A model generated the notes under the pieces. The model was not told the origin of the DNA, did not search any database, and was given only the letters and a program-made list of their open reading frames with translations. Source: Hymenolepis diminuta (taxonomy: Eukaryota; Platyhelminthes; Cestoda; Cyclophyllidea; Hymenolepididae). Taken from it: 64,000 nucleotides of DNA. Shown here in pieces: positions 39,801 through 51,200 of the stretch. A program made the translations under genes and the position numbers. Within the stretch, counting starts at the first letter, position 1. Each line of letters starts with the position of its first letter. Location of the stretch: contig CAADRB010000015.1 in NCBI GenBank assembly GCA_900708905.1, forward strand, positions 2,663,789 through 2,727,788, in the 5' to 3' direction.

Positions 39801-40216
39801 AATATCTCTCTCTTTCTATCCTATATCCACCACTCACAGTCTAATCACTTGAACTCCACACCCTGCCTCATTCAGCCTAGTTACGTCGTGTTTCTCAATT
39901 TCTTTCAAATATTCAATGATTGTAGTTCAATTTATAAGAAGAACTGCATTTTGGCTAGAACTTAAATGGGTGAATATTTCAAATGTGCAATTTACTTACC
40001 GAATTTTCATTACCATCGGTAGCAGACTGGAGAAAAGAAGTGTCCAATGTGACAACAGCCAAAAGGGTATTCTGGGGTGTAATCACACCACCATTAATTA
40101 CTTTCATACTATAAGTCGGTGAAAATAACTGATCAAGTTTACTGCAGAGTTCGGACTTAACCAAAATGATGCCTCGCTCACGAAGAACCGCAGTTGAGTA
40201 TAGGTCATTCAGTCTC
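36872..40216 (-). other. Divergent class III cyclase domain (exons 6-10)
   Basis: Exons 40216-40000, 38558-38477, 37689-37593, 37516-37264 and 36907-36872 align along the whole class III cyclase domain. The dimerisation helix precedes AVVTLDTSF (D913), in place of IYFSDIVGF. NDQKLRCLAAPG (D945) stands for GDAYMVVSGLP, and QCHAR for the conserved HA helix start. FRQYVYGKALEE (1016-1027) replaces RYCLFGDTVN, and GCKKMELYVL at the end matches the GKGKMxTYWL terminus. Lost relative to active guanylate cyclases: the guanine-selecting Glu (K941) and Cys (Y1019), and the transition-state Asn (E1026) and Arg (E1030). The order and the closing phases argue for a real, constrained domain rather than random ORFs. 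Confidence 0.65.
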
Positions 40217-43200
40217 CTTAAAAAAGATAATTAGATTAAGTTCTCACAAATAGAGTTCTCTGAGTGGAGTGAGATATTGGCATAACTTACGCTATGGCTG
40301 CTCGTAGCATATGGTGAGCTACAGACCGACCTTTCGGTACTAAGCTGGCCATTGTTTTGAGAACATCTCGAAAGCTTGGCCTCTTTAGCTCAGAGTGATC
40401 GATGCAGGATTCTGCAATATCACGAATCTGAAATGATAAAATGGGTTTTGATTTCCTTTGTATCGCTGAACTATTCACTTAGATATCGTATTTCAAGTTC
40501 GTGACATCATAAAGAAGCAAAAGGTAACTTTATTAGGGTACTTGTTTGCTTACGCAGGAGGGAACAACCTAAATTTCATTCTGAGCATGGCAAATTATAA
40601 AATCCTTTGCAGTTACATGGTTATTTTGAGAATAAAGGAAACTAATTGGCATTCTTCCTATTCACTAAAATTTCTCTTGTAATACGGTATTTCCCATCAA
40701 GCAATCGTGATACAAATTGGAAATATTCATCAATACAAGGTTTGAAAAAGGAAACAAGGACTTTAACAACAGTAGGTTAGATAATCGAATAGCGTTATTT
40801 TCCAAATCCCTGAGAGAATCTCAATGCATTAATTCCAATGCATAATGCATTTCAGATTTCGGCTGAATTTGACCTAACAGGGCACAAATTTAAACTTATT
40901 CACTTACTGGTATGTTGGATACCAGTATCGTAGCGTTTCAACACTCCCTTCTCCACCCGCACCCCATCTTCTCTCTAAACTGCATAAAACCGTTACGTCT
41001 ATTAGACGCCTGAGTGGATAGAGCTATACTCTGACAGGAATTAACAGCAGTATGCCCACTGTTAACTATTCCATCGATCGATTATCGGCTTATCTCAATC
41101 TTCTACCTTCTGTATACTGAGTTACATTCTGTTTTGACCTTGGTTCATTCTTATTCCTTTCATTTAGCTACCGATCTTTTCCCGTTTATTTATCTTCTGC
41201 ATATTGGGCTTCTCCCTTTAGGCTAATCGAAACGAAAGGCTGTTTACCTTAGAAGGCATATTGATGGATATGGAAAGCTGGTACACTTTATTACAAATGG
41301 CCTCTGCTAGTTGATACTCATGTTCAAATGCCGTCAGCGCAGCGTGAAAAGGTACTTCAAGGTTCCAGATCTCTGTGAGGATCACTCCAAAACTGTAGAC
41401 ATCACACACCATTGATTTATACTCAATTCCATACGTCTCTTCAACTCCTATTTCCGTGTTATCAGGAGTTCTACTCTTTCGACCGTCTGTATGATCTTTC
41501 TTCGAAAAAATATGTTCCATCATCCTTATCTGATCAGCATGGTGATCTGTAGAAAGAGTAGTACACCCATGAGTGGCTATAAAGTTCTTCAACTGAGCTG
41601 GTGACTTCCATACCAATCGAAGATATTCTGGATGCCAGCAGACTTTCAAATGACGTTGAGAAGTATTCTTAAGGATACATTTACATCCTATACCCTCCGT
41701 TTGAATAAGTTCTTTAACATGCTGCCATCGAGATATCTTGATCACCCATCGACTATCTAGAAGACATGTCAAACTTGATAGATTTCCATGAATAATATTT
41801 CGACTATGTAGATAAGTCATTCCTGATGCGATATCCGATGCAAGAGTCAGTTTCATCGGTTGAGAGATCTCATATTGTCCACTATGGAGTAACTCAAAGA
41901 GGCTTCCACGAATACAAGGTTCAACAATCATATAGTAAATCCATGGAAGGACAAAGTCAGATTCAGAATATCCCTGGGTCTTTAAGCCTCCACCACACGG
42001 AGTTTTTCGCAACTTTTTCAACTGATTTGCAAGTCGATTGCGTTTGTGTCTACAATTTTCTGCTGAACACTTCGCCATACCATAGAAACGAACTACATTT
42101 TCATGATCAACTTCAGTGTACTCTTGAAGTGTAACCATTCTCTTCTCTGAAAATCCCATGGTTGATGGAATATTCGTTGGTTTGAGAAGAACATCCACAT
42201 TCTTGAATACTCGATTAACAGGCGCTGTCGAAAGAATTGCATCAGCATAAACCCAGGCATTAGTAGCACCCTTCTTAATGTTCTTAGAAATAGCATGTGG
42301 ATTTCCACCATTACGTTCTTTATTCGTTCCAAGGGCATATTCAAGAAATGCCGTATTCTTAATCTTGTAGATATCGGGCGAGTTCTCTAAAGTTGTTGAT
42401 CTATCTGGAGAATCCATTTGTCTGATGTCAATAAGATATTCAGAAAATTTATGATTATGAGAACGGAAATAACGAAATAGGATTATGAAAACGACAAGGA
42501 GAATAACGATTGTTGCACAAGAAGTGAAAATAATATCTCTGTATTCTTTATCAGCATCGTCATCATCATCCCATTCCTCAGTTTCAAAATGCATCTCCTC
42601 AGAGTATAGCTGCACAGCTGATACTACTAAATCATTCTTGTTTAAGCAGGTCATTTCACTTAGATTTGAGCTGGGGAGGATGCCATTTATCTGACGGAGA
42701 CCAAACAAAGCTAGAATCTCTTTTGCACAAGGTGATCCCTTTAACCATTCGAGAAATCGATAAAGCTCAACTTGTAGCCTGCAAGGTGAACTGAAACGTT
42801 GCAGAGGATCTTTGCGTCGAAGGGATATATTATACGGTTCGACGTCCAGATCTTTCTTAATAACTGCATATAGATTAAAGCTGAAGGGATATTGATTAGA
42901 ATTTCCATCCTCAAAACTATAATCTGCCGGGTTCATAACATTTCCGTTGCTTAATTGAAATGAAATGGTTGGAAATGGTGGAATAGTAGCTAGAAAGTAG
43001 GCCATAGAATAGGGTATTGAGCTTAGAAGGTTGAATTCCCCAGAAGAAGAAAGGGCTCTATAGAGTGTCATATCGTCGGTTGCATTAAAATCTCGTAGAG
43101 AGGTTATTGATTCGTGTTTCCGTCTCCAGACACTTGAGTAATTGCTAAGCACCTTTGAAAGAGCGAAATTCGATCGACAATGGTCATCTCTGACAATGAG

Positions 43201-45211
43201 ACTTATTGGTTGTTGAACTATTGGAAAATCTGCAAGAAAGACGTAATAATAACATGGTAGGAATCTAATAGTATTTAAAAGATATCAGAATACATACCCG
43301 GATTCTTGTGACGAATTCGAACATCATCCCAGGAGTTGATTTTGCCAGCAAAAATGGCTTTAATATCAGAGGAGCTCAGAACAAGTTGGAAATATTTTGA
43401 GACTTCTGGAAGATTGTAGCAGAACACCAAACGTCTGCAAATAAATTAGGCAAAATTTATTTAAATTAAAAATTCCTTAAAATACAAATTGCAAAATATT
43501 TACCATTTCTTGGAGACTTAGATTAATATGTTTTTACTCCATGTGCATAACTTAATCAAATCAATAGGGAGGAACTTAATTGCTTTGAAGCTTATTGGAA
43601 GAGATCAGTGCTAAAAATTAATTTTTGGTAAACATGCGGTCGCTTTCTCCTCTCATCTGATTCGTTCGAAATTTGTCCTAGTTAAAAAATGATAAATGTA
43701 ATCAAGAATATTTGATTCTAAATTTAACCACTTAACGAAGTTGCTTCTGAATGGATGGTCCTGAATTCAGTAGAAGCCTTAACTATCACGGGTCTAGAAA
43801 TAGGTAATTCACCTTTCAGTTCCATATTTTTCAAGCTCAAAGTTTTTTGATTTCTATTTACTTAAAATGATAAACTCACTCCTACTTCATTATGCATGCG
43901 CAACATAAGAAGAAAAATCCATACTTTTTGAAAAGGCTTCAAAATAAGCCAACTTGTAGGAATTCAGACCAGAATGGAGTAACGGTTTATACGATATTTT
44001 TTTGTAGATTCCTTCTCCCTTCTCATTTATAGGTCTTAAATTAGCGGTGAAAGCAAGCTGAAATGCAGCTCCATCTCCTTAGAGTTGTAGATTTGTCGCG
44101 TGATGGGCAATTCCTACAAGTGGTCTTCAGTAGGGGGGTGAGGACGTTCGCCGTTTTTTCTGGGAAAAAACTATTATCGACCTTCGACATAACCAATGTA
44201 TAGACGAATTGTACTTTCTTATTTAGTAACCATAATAATAACTATTTAATAATAATGTTTCAATATTGATTTAAGTATCCACACTTTCCCCTTATCTCTC
44301 CAATCGGGTCCGAGTTAAATACAGCCTTGCGGTATCTAGAAGGAATAAAAATCATACCCCCAGAAAATAGATTTACAGGCATTACAACAGTGTTGAAGTC
44401 TTACTTTACAAAAGAAAATTAATGCAGTTCTAACTTTGTATCGTCATAAATATTTTCAGAAAACTATCACAATGCTTATTTATTAATAAGATCAGTATTT
44501 CTCAAGAAAGTCATATGGAAATCTTTCCTATCTTGTCTTTATCAGTTATTTGTCTTGGCATTTTCAGGTGAAGTAGAATAAAATATTTTAAATTATGCTT
44601 TTATTAGTCAGTGAGTAAGGTATCAACGTTCCTGAATTCAAATAATTTGTCTGTAGTTATAATTACTAGGCTATAAGTTCTAGCAAAAAAATATTTTTTG
44701 TTATGTATTGAAAGGTTACTATAGTAGGAACTGACGCTGAGGCAAACGGGACGGCCATGTATTCAGAGGAAAAATTCCCAATTTGAGCAAACGTATCAGC
44801 CAAGAGAGCTGAAAATTGTTCCAACATCTCTGGAGGAGAAGAGCCACCAGGATATGACGTCTCAGTAATCGTTGGGACTATCTAAAATGGAAACAATACT
44901 ACTTATATGTGGGTGATCTCAAATTAATAATAGATGTATTAATATTGATAAAGAATAGCATGAAGTCTATTTAAATTTAAATGTATTTTGGTAGTTCAAA
45001 CTGAATCTATGAAGAGACTTGAATTTAAAAATTCACAAAAAGTGCTCACATTCACATAGTGACTGCGGTTTTGAACATACGATTCGATCAATTTTCTCCA
45101 TAGAGGAAGGGCATTCCTAGATACAGCGGCGGCGAATTTGAGATCGGATAATTTTTGGTTTGCCTTTATTTGAGTTAAAATAATTAATTCCACCATCAGT
45201 AACGATATCAT
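36872..45211 (-). CDS. Receptor guanylate cyclase-like protein with PstS-type extracellular domain (10 exons)
   Basis: Model exons on the minus strand: 45211-45050, 44881-44736, 43434-43298, 43229-41248, 40427-40291, 40216-40000, 38558-38477, 37689-37593, 37516-37264 and 36907-36872. Together they make 3,249 bases, 1,082 residues plus stop, with all phases closing. Residues 1-17 look like a signal peptide. Residues about 20-335 resemble PstS phosphate-binding proteins (YNLPEV at 109-114, AIFAGKINSWDD at 129-140). A membrane span lies near 380-403. A kinase-homology domain covers about 440-850, with HGN at 629-631 where kinases have HRD and SRW at 648-650 where they have DFG. A diverged cyclase domain covers about 880-1082. 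Family knowledge: single-span receptor cyclases make cGMP on ligand binding. Here, catalysis is doubtful because key residues are replaced. The borders of exons 7 and 8 and the GTTGGT donor at 37592 are the weakest parts. The start was chosen at 45211 because it gives a signal peptide directly before the PstS-like strand. Confidence 0.8.
37850..38410 (+). mobile_element. Gypsy-like integrase relic, antisense inside a receptor-cyclase intron
   Basis: The plus strand within the intron 37690-38476 carries two pieces of retrotransposon integrase in the same frame. Near 37900-38005 there is a segment like the zinc-binding HHCC domain entry (HRDHLQGAH, then QTSFYYE). Near 38140-38270 there is the end of the catalytic core, WIKFVNSIEFAFNL followed by FSVLFGSWFRP, which matches the W..LP..EFAYN...FELVFG..PR pattern of Gypsy integrases. 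The DDE core between them is deleted and several stops intervene, so it is dead. The plus reading direction is antisense to the host gene. Confidence 0.5.
43298..45211 (-). other. PstS-like (type II periplasmic-binding) ectodomain, N-terminal half, exons 1-3
   Basis: Exons 45211-45050, 44881-44736 and 43434-43298 encode the signal peptide and the first lobe of a solute-binding fold. The order of elements follows PstS: a first strand with AAAVSRNALPLW (residues 28-39), a helix, a linker rich in P, G and S, then MAVPFASARLVFCYNLPEV and the segment AIFAGKINSWDD, which matches the PstS hallmark IFLGKITNWND region. The PstS segment that reads DFGASDAPL is not recognisable. The second lobe lies in exon 4 and ends near residue 333 with a helix FLEWLKGSPCAKEILALFG. 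Similarity was judged by eye from family knowledge, not by a search. Confidence 0.7.
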
Positions 45212-45256
45212 GTTACCTTCACTTGATTTGTATACATTAAGGAAGAACTCTATAAG

Positions 45257-48252
45257 GGAAATTTTGCTTAACTCATATTGGACAAAACAATGGACGAGAA
45301 TAACCAATAGAATACACGAGGACAGGATTGGTTAATTTCAGGCATTGATTGATAGTAGCTGGACAATATGAATAGTACAAATAGAGATTTTGTTAATTAT
45401 CATTGAGAATTTCTAACACAAATAAAAAGAACAGTCTAACTTTTCAACATAATTAAATAAATGTGCGGATGACAAACGAAGGTATTACTCAATGTTAGAT
45501 CTTGAATTGAAAACATTCTCATCCATTTCAAAATGGTATGTAAGCCTCGTCTTTTAAAAAAATTATTATGGTGTGACCGGATTCCTTACCTTTGGCTATA
45601 AAGTAGCACGTTGAGGCCGGGTGATAGCACGTTCGCCAACAAAACAGCTCTAATCCCTTGTAAAACTACCTTAGGAGCCGAGCCAAATATCCCCGCCAAG
45701 AACTAATGATCTTTCTAAGGTTAGCAGGATACAAGGGTCTTAGTTAAGCGAGAAGACCAAGAGTTAGGTTGGAAAAATGGGCATTGGACAGGTGGAACTG
45801 AATGAGAGAGGAAAGGAGGGAGGAGTAGGAATATAAATTGAGAAGAAATAGGAAGACATCAATACTGAATAAGGATAATTCGGATTGCGATGGATAGACG
45901 AAGCAAGGTAGGCTTCGAGACACTGACTAGTTTTATCCTGTATGAGTCATTGCGTAATTGTAGAATGAACAACCAATCATAAATCACTCACTGATGATTA
46001 GAAGTCATGGCGCGCAGATACTACAGCCACCATTTTATCATAAATCATCCATAAAATCATAAATCTGGGCTAGATGGATCACCAGAACCAGGACAGTAAA
46101 TTGTTAAATAATATCTTAGCATTAAATTATGGCATTTGGTATCACATACAATTATTTTTCAAATTGAAAATGGATAATTCTACACGGACTCTAGTTTTGT
46201 TCTTGTATGTTCTGAATGTAAGAATGACCAGTGAAGTTGCGTATGAGTTAGTGAAAAAAAGATCATCAATGTGTCATCGAAGTCGCTGAAGGTTTAAAAG
46301 AGGGAAGTTATTACTAAACTAGGATCAAAATACATTAAAATTAGGTCCCTATACATAAATCGACTGTTTTTGTTTAATACAAATTTAAATAATCTGAATA
46401 TATGAAGATTCGATGTTTGTAATTGAACTTTAACAGTAACTGGTATAAATATGCAAAAGAATATATTGAAGTTTGTGTCCTGTTAAAATTAAAGTGTAAT
46501 TTCAAAAGGAACAATGACATTTCTTTTCTGTGTTAGACTAAAGTAAAAAAGGTCACGCAGAGACTGCGAATGCATGATTGGGAAAATGCAAATTAAAGGC
46601 TCCAAGGACGCCTGGGATCAGAGTGATTGAAGCTTGTGTAAGTTTGAGAACTGTTTGCACTTGCTGTACATTTATCAAGGTTGATGATAATCTGCTCTTC
46701 TCTATAGGATACCGTAACCGATTCTTAGGCTCCCCAAATACGACCTGAAAACAAAAACGTTGTCCCAAAGACAAGGACAGCTACATCTCCGGAGATTAGA
46801 TGGGCTGTGTTAAGCTGTGCTACAATATAAATGATTTGAGTAACGGAACAGGGAATTTGACTACTGGTAACTGCGGAGATATGATCAAATGCGACAAAAT
46901 TTTTATTATTAAATAAAATTAAACATCCGTAATTTCTAGATTATTTCAAATTGGGGAGCAGCATGACATAATTATTAAACCCTATCACTTTTCAAATCAG
47001 ATTTTGAAGGCTATATGTGACCATATTATCTTTGATATTAGTTTAATTAAAATGATTATATAATATCAGTGAATAAATAATTACCGGATATTTAACAGAC
47101 ATGTATCCGAATATTATGAAATATGTCACAATCTTTAGTGGTCACGGGGAACTATTTCAGACCAAATAACTCATAAATTTCAACTTCACAATTTCATAAC
47201 ATCTGACTTCTGCAAGGATCACTTTATGTCATACCATACTTCTGATAGCTGCTCAACGCGATAACCCTAATTGAATCTAACTGAACACTTCAGTTGGGTC
47301 TTGTTACCGATGCTGGCTAAATTTCTAACAATTTCCTCAATATAATTAGTTAGAACTAATTAAACTATTTCTGGAACAGATAAGGTATATGGATTATCCT
47401 TTACTGTTTAATTATGGTGAGATTCTATATAATAATCTTTATATTAAACTCTAGCCCTCTGTTCGTTCATTGCTGTAGGAGGTTTTCCAGATGGAGAATC
47501 ATATGATAACTCATTTCATTCATACATTTTTCATGAATGTATCAGCTTTTAATGAAATTGAAATATAATTTTCTCATCCTTTTTGTAAAATTTTGTAACG
47601 AGCACTATAAAAATGTTAAAGCTGAATACTTCTCCGATCAATTAGAAAACTCTTTGATTATTACCAAAATAGTTATATTTTCTTATTAGAAAATCAAATC
47701 ACTACCTATTTTGTAGGTTATAAAATATTTAGGTGAAATCAACTTCTATTCATCAGAATATTCAAGATTTCTACTGATAAACTCTTCAAATGATGACGGC
47801 AACTAATTCTCCCCAGACCGACATAATATTGAGTACTTTTATAATTAGGAGTGTGTTAATCAAAAGTATAATTACGCAAAGCATTTTAATACTTTCCAAG
47901 TTAAAATCATTCAATAACATTTAATTGAATAATTTTTCATTGTTAGTCTAAATTTTAAGTCGGTGTCACTCATTACGTTGTGTTAAATTAGTTTTATGTA
48001 TAAATCGGTTAAAGTTCGTAAAAAATACTTAAAAAGGGCAGTAAAGGCAAAAGTAAAATACATTTTAGTTCATAAGATGTCTAATTTCTTTAATTGCTAT
48101 CAATATTAAACATCAACAGATTTTTAATTTGTTTAAATCTTTCAAATAAATTAACTTTTACATCGGTCACAACTTCAACAGTTATTTTTATCAAACAAAT
48201 TGGTGTTAACGATGGTTGGGTCTTAGAATATTTCTTATAACTTTTGTCTTAG
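45257..48252. other. Intergenic region between the receptor cyclase and the transporter
   Basis: The two genes are divergent, so this 3 kb should hold both promoters and probably the missing first transporter exon. The stretch 45590-45850 is GC- and purine-rich, probably a repeat. The LTR fragment near 46.7 kb lies here. An acceptor-like CCCTTATAG about 45 bases before the receptor ATG suggests a 5' UTR exon or leader. Confidence 0.35.
46690..46736. repeat. Fragment of the same LTR family
   Basis: About 45 bases containing CTCTTCTCTATAGGATACCG, then TAACCGATTCTTAGGCTCCC, match the start of the LTR at 61551 onward. The similarity stops abruptly on the right, so this is a fragment, upstream of the transporter gene. 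Confidence 0.5.
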
Positions 48253-51200
48253 GCAATAAATAAGGACACTCTTATTGGTGTTCTTTCCGTGATTGGTGGA
48301 ATATTAATCCATTTTACCTTTGGACATTTTTATACAATTGGTATTTTTATCAAACCATAATTAATGAATTTAGGCAATCTTGCTCCGTATATGATGTCCT
48401 ACTTGAAGATTAGAGTTGATCCTAACGTTGAAATGGGCTCAGCTGTATGGATTTCTGCTATTGCTTTGTCAATGCAAGGCGTGTCTATGCCTATTGGTGG
48501 TGCTTTGTTGCCATTTATGGGTTACCGTGCTGTAGTCATACTGGGTTGTATAATAAACAGCGGCAGCATATTGCTAACTTACTTCACTATTCAAAAAGGC
48601 TTTATCTACGTTGTTTTAACTTACGCCGTCGCCCTCGGTTTTGGTTTTGGATTTTCATACGCTATCATTTTTTCCGTTGCTGGATCGGTAACTATTAGTT
48701 TCTCTTAAATCTTATGAATTTATTTACATAGTGGTTCCCAAAACGACGAGCCCTCATTACTGGTATGATTGTTGGTGGTTTCGGTCTTGGAGCTCTTGTA
48801 TTTACACCCATTCAGACTGTATATATTAACCCAAATAATCTGATGGTGAACAATGAGACCAAGTAAATTTCTTTACTACAAAATTATTCATCAATGTTTG
48901 TTGATGACTTTGACTTAATTTATGTTTTCTCTTATTTTAAAGGTTGTTTGATGACCCAGAATTGCTCGATAAAGTTCCAATGGCTTTTCTAATTCTTGGT
49001 GGCTCACTTGCAGCCCTTCAGTTCATCGGTATTTTTCTCCTTATTGAAAAAACAGAGCCAAAGAAGACGGTAGGAATTTATTCAAATTTCAATTAAAATG
49101 TATTTTTTTCAGGACTTGTTCTTCCATCTGATACATTTTCCTCACGTTTTTAGACAAAATCTGAAACTGAAAATCAGGAAGACAAAAACGTATTTCGATA
49201 TCCATAATTTTGGCAACTTAAACTCAACAGTTTGCTATATTTCGTCTATTTTTTCTTTATAAACCAGGAAATGCGATCTTTGGTTCATGGTGATGCTGAA
49301 AAGAATGCTGCTAAAACTACGGCCCAAGGCGAAGTGTACGTTGTGTTGATATTAAATTAATTTATATGAATAAATATATTATTAAAACGATATATTTATT
49401 GTGTTTTCTATTAATCCAGAGAGGACGAGGAAATGATGGCTATAATTGGAACCCGTCGTTCAATCTCGATTGCCCACTCTAGTATAGGTCCAATTTCTCC
49501 TCCTAAACGCGGAAAAGTGTCGATTGTTGTCCCGGAGTAAGTATCACCAAAAAAACCTTCGGTTATTTTAATTATAAAATCAACCGGCATTGACTAATCC
49601 TATTAAAATTGATGTCGATTAAGTCAAGTTGAAATTTCATCAGACTGAATTGTTTGAGCTCAATCTAATTGAATTACCTTTTAGTTAAACATTTAATGGA
49701 TATAAATTAATGCTTTTTCGGGAGGTTTTTCAATATAAATGAGAATGCTGAAAATTATGTTAACTGGAGTTAATCTTGTATCTCTTTAATTGCTCTTTAA
49801 AAAATTATTCTCAGTATTTATTAATTCTACACATTAAAATTAGTCCACGATGTTCTCAAAATTTCAATTTCACTGAATGAAAGGAGGCAGAGATCATTAG
49901 TAAAAATTAATATTGATGATTAGTGAGTTGGTTGAAGAGATGTTTGAGGATTTATGCTTTTATTCTGCGAAGACTCAAGGATGGACCTTGATTTTCGGAA
50001 TACGATAATCAATAGGTCAATACATTGAAAGTGTACTCTATCAACACTGCTATTCCCAATCGTGAGATCAATTTTTCTGCCATATTTTTCTTTTTTAATA
50101 AGTTTTGAATAATTGTAACAAAACAGTGCTTAATTTCTGTATTTTTAGAATCTCTAAGGCCATATCTACCTAGTGAGTTTTAATCAATACGGAATAGACA
50201 TATTTGGATAATCATCTAACAGCATGCTATTATGAATTTATTCGCTAACAATAATTGTGGAAATTCTTAATTAAACTCACGTTATGACATTCTTTGTCAT
50301 TCTGATCTCTTATATTAGTCAACAAAATAAGGATTCTTATTGACATATGGACAATACTAATCCAAAAATCAAATAATTTTAATAAAATTGAATAATAAGA
50401 AACAGTAAAAATTTGTGATTTTCTTAAGTCATTGATTTGATGAAATTTGAGATTCAAGTTCTTTGCGATGGCATGGTTGAGAATCTAACTTGCGATAAAA
50501 TATTAACCCCAAAGAATCGAAAGTTCTAATTTCAGAATTCTCTTTTTCATCTTTCACAATTTCTAACAAAAAAGTGCTATCGCATGTTTTGTTCGCTAGG
50601 AAAAGATTCTTTTTCTTCTGTTTTCTGGCTAAATCCAAATATGTAAAGTCTAGCATAGGTTTTAAGTCGAAACCGTGCCTATTTTAGAAGGCATGCGATA
50701 TTAACCGCCTGGATTGTTTTAATTTTTAATGAAAATACTGACAAATAAAGGATAAATGTAAAATATTTTTCAATACATCTGTTCTACTTCATATGTATGT
50801 TTTAATAATAGTTTTAAACTGCTTTACAGTTAGGGAAAAAATTTTCGTTCGCTCAATTATATTTAATCTTTGACCAGATAGAACAATTCAAATACGGCAT
50901 ATTTTGCTAACCAAATGAAGGATATTCTGCTGTCAGGTTATTTGTATCATTTGAATTATACATTTGGTATTTTCTATTATCAGTTATTAAGAAAGTACGT
51001 CGGCATTTTCCTGTTAATTTTTGTGATTATTATTTTTTTCCTTCCCTATCCCAACTTCACTCGATTATAGATTTGGGGAATCATTTTAACAAAATGAATT
51101 CGATTTTGTAACCCGAAGGGAAAATGGTGTACCTCCATTTCTTAGGTGAAAATATTGTACTTCCTCCTAGCCATATAGTCCAAAAGAAGTTTATTTTACT

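Noticed and set aside
41826..42694. Several plus-strand and alternative minus-strand frames
   Set aside because: They lie inside the large receptor-cyclase exon and are shadows of its coding frame.
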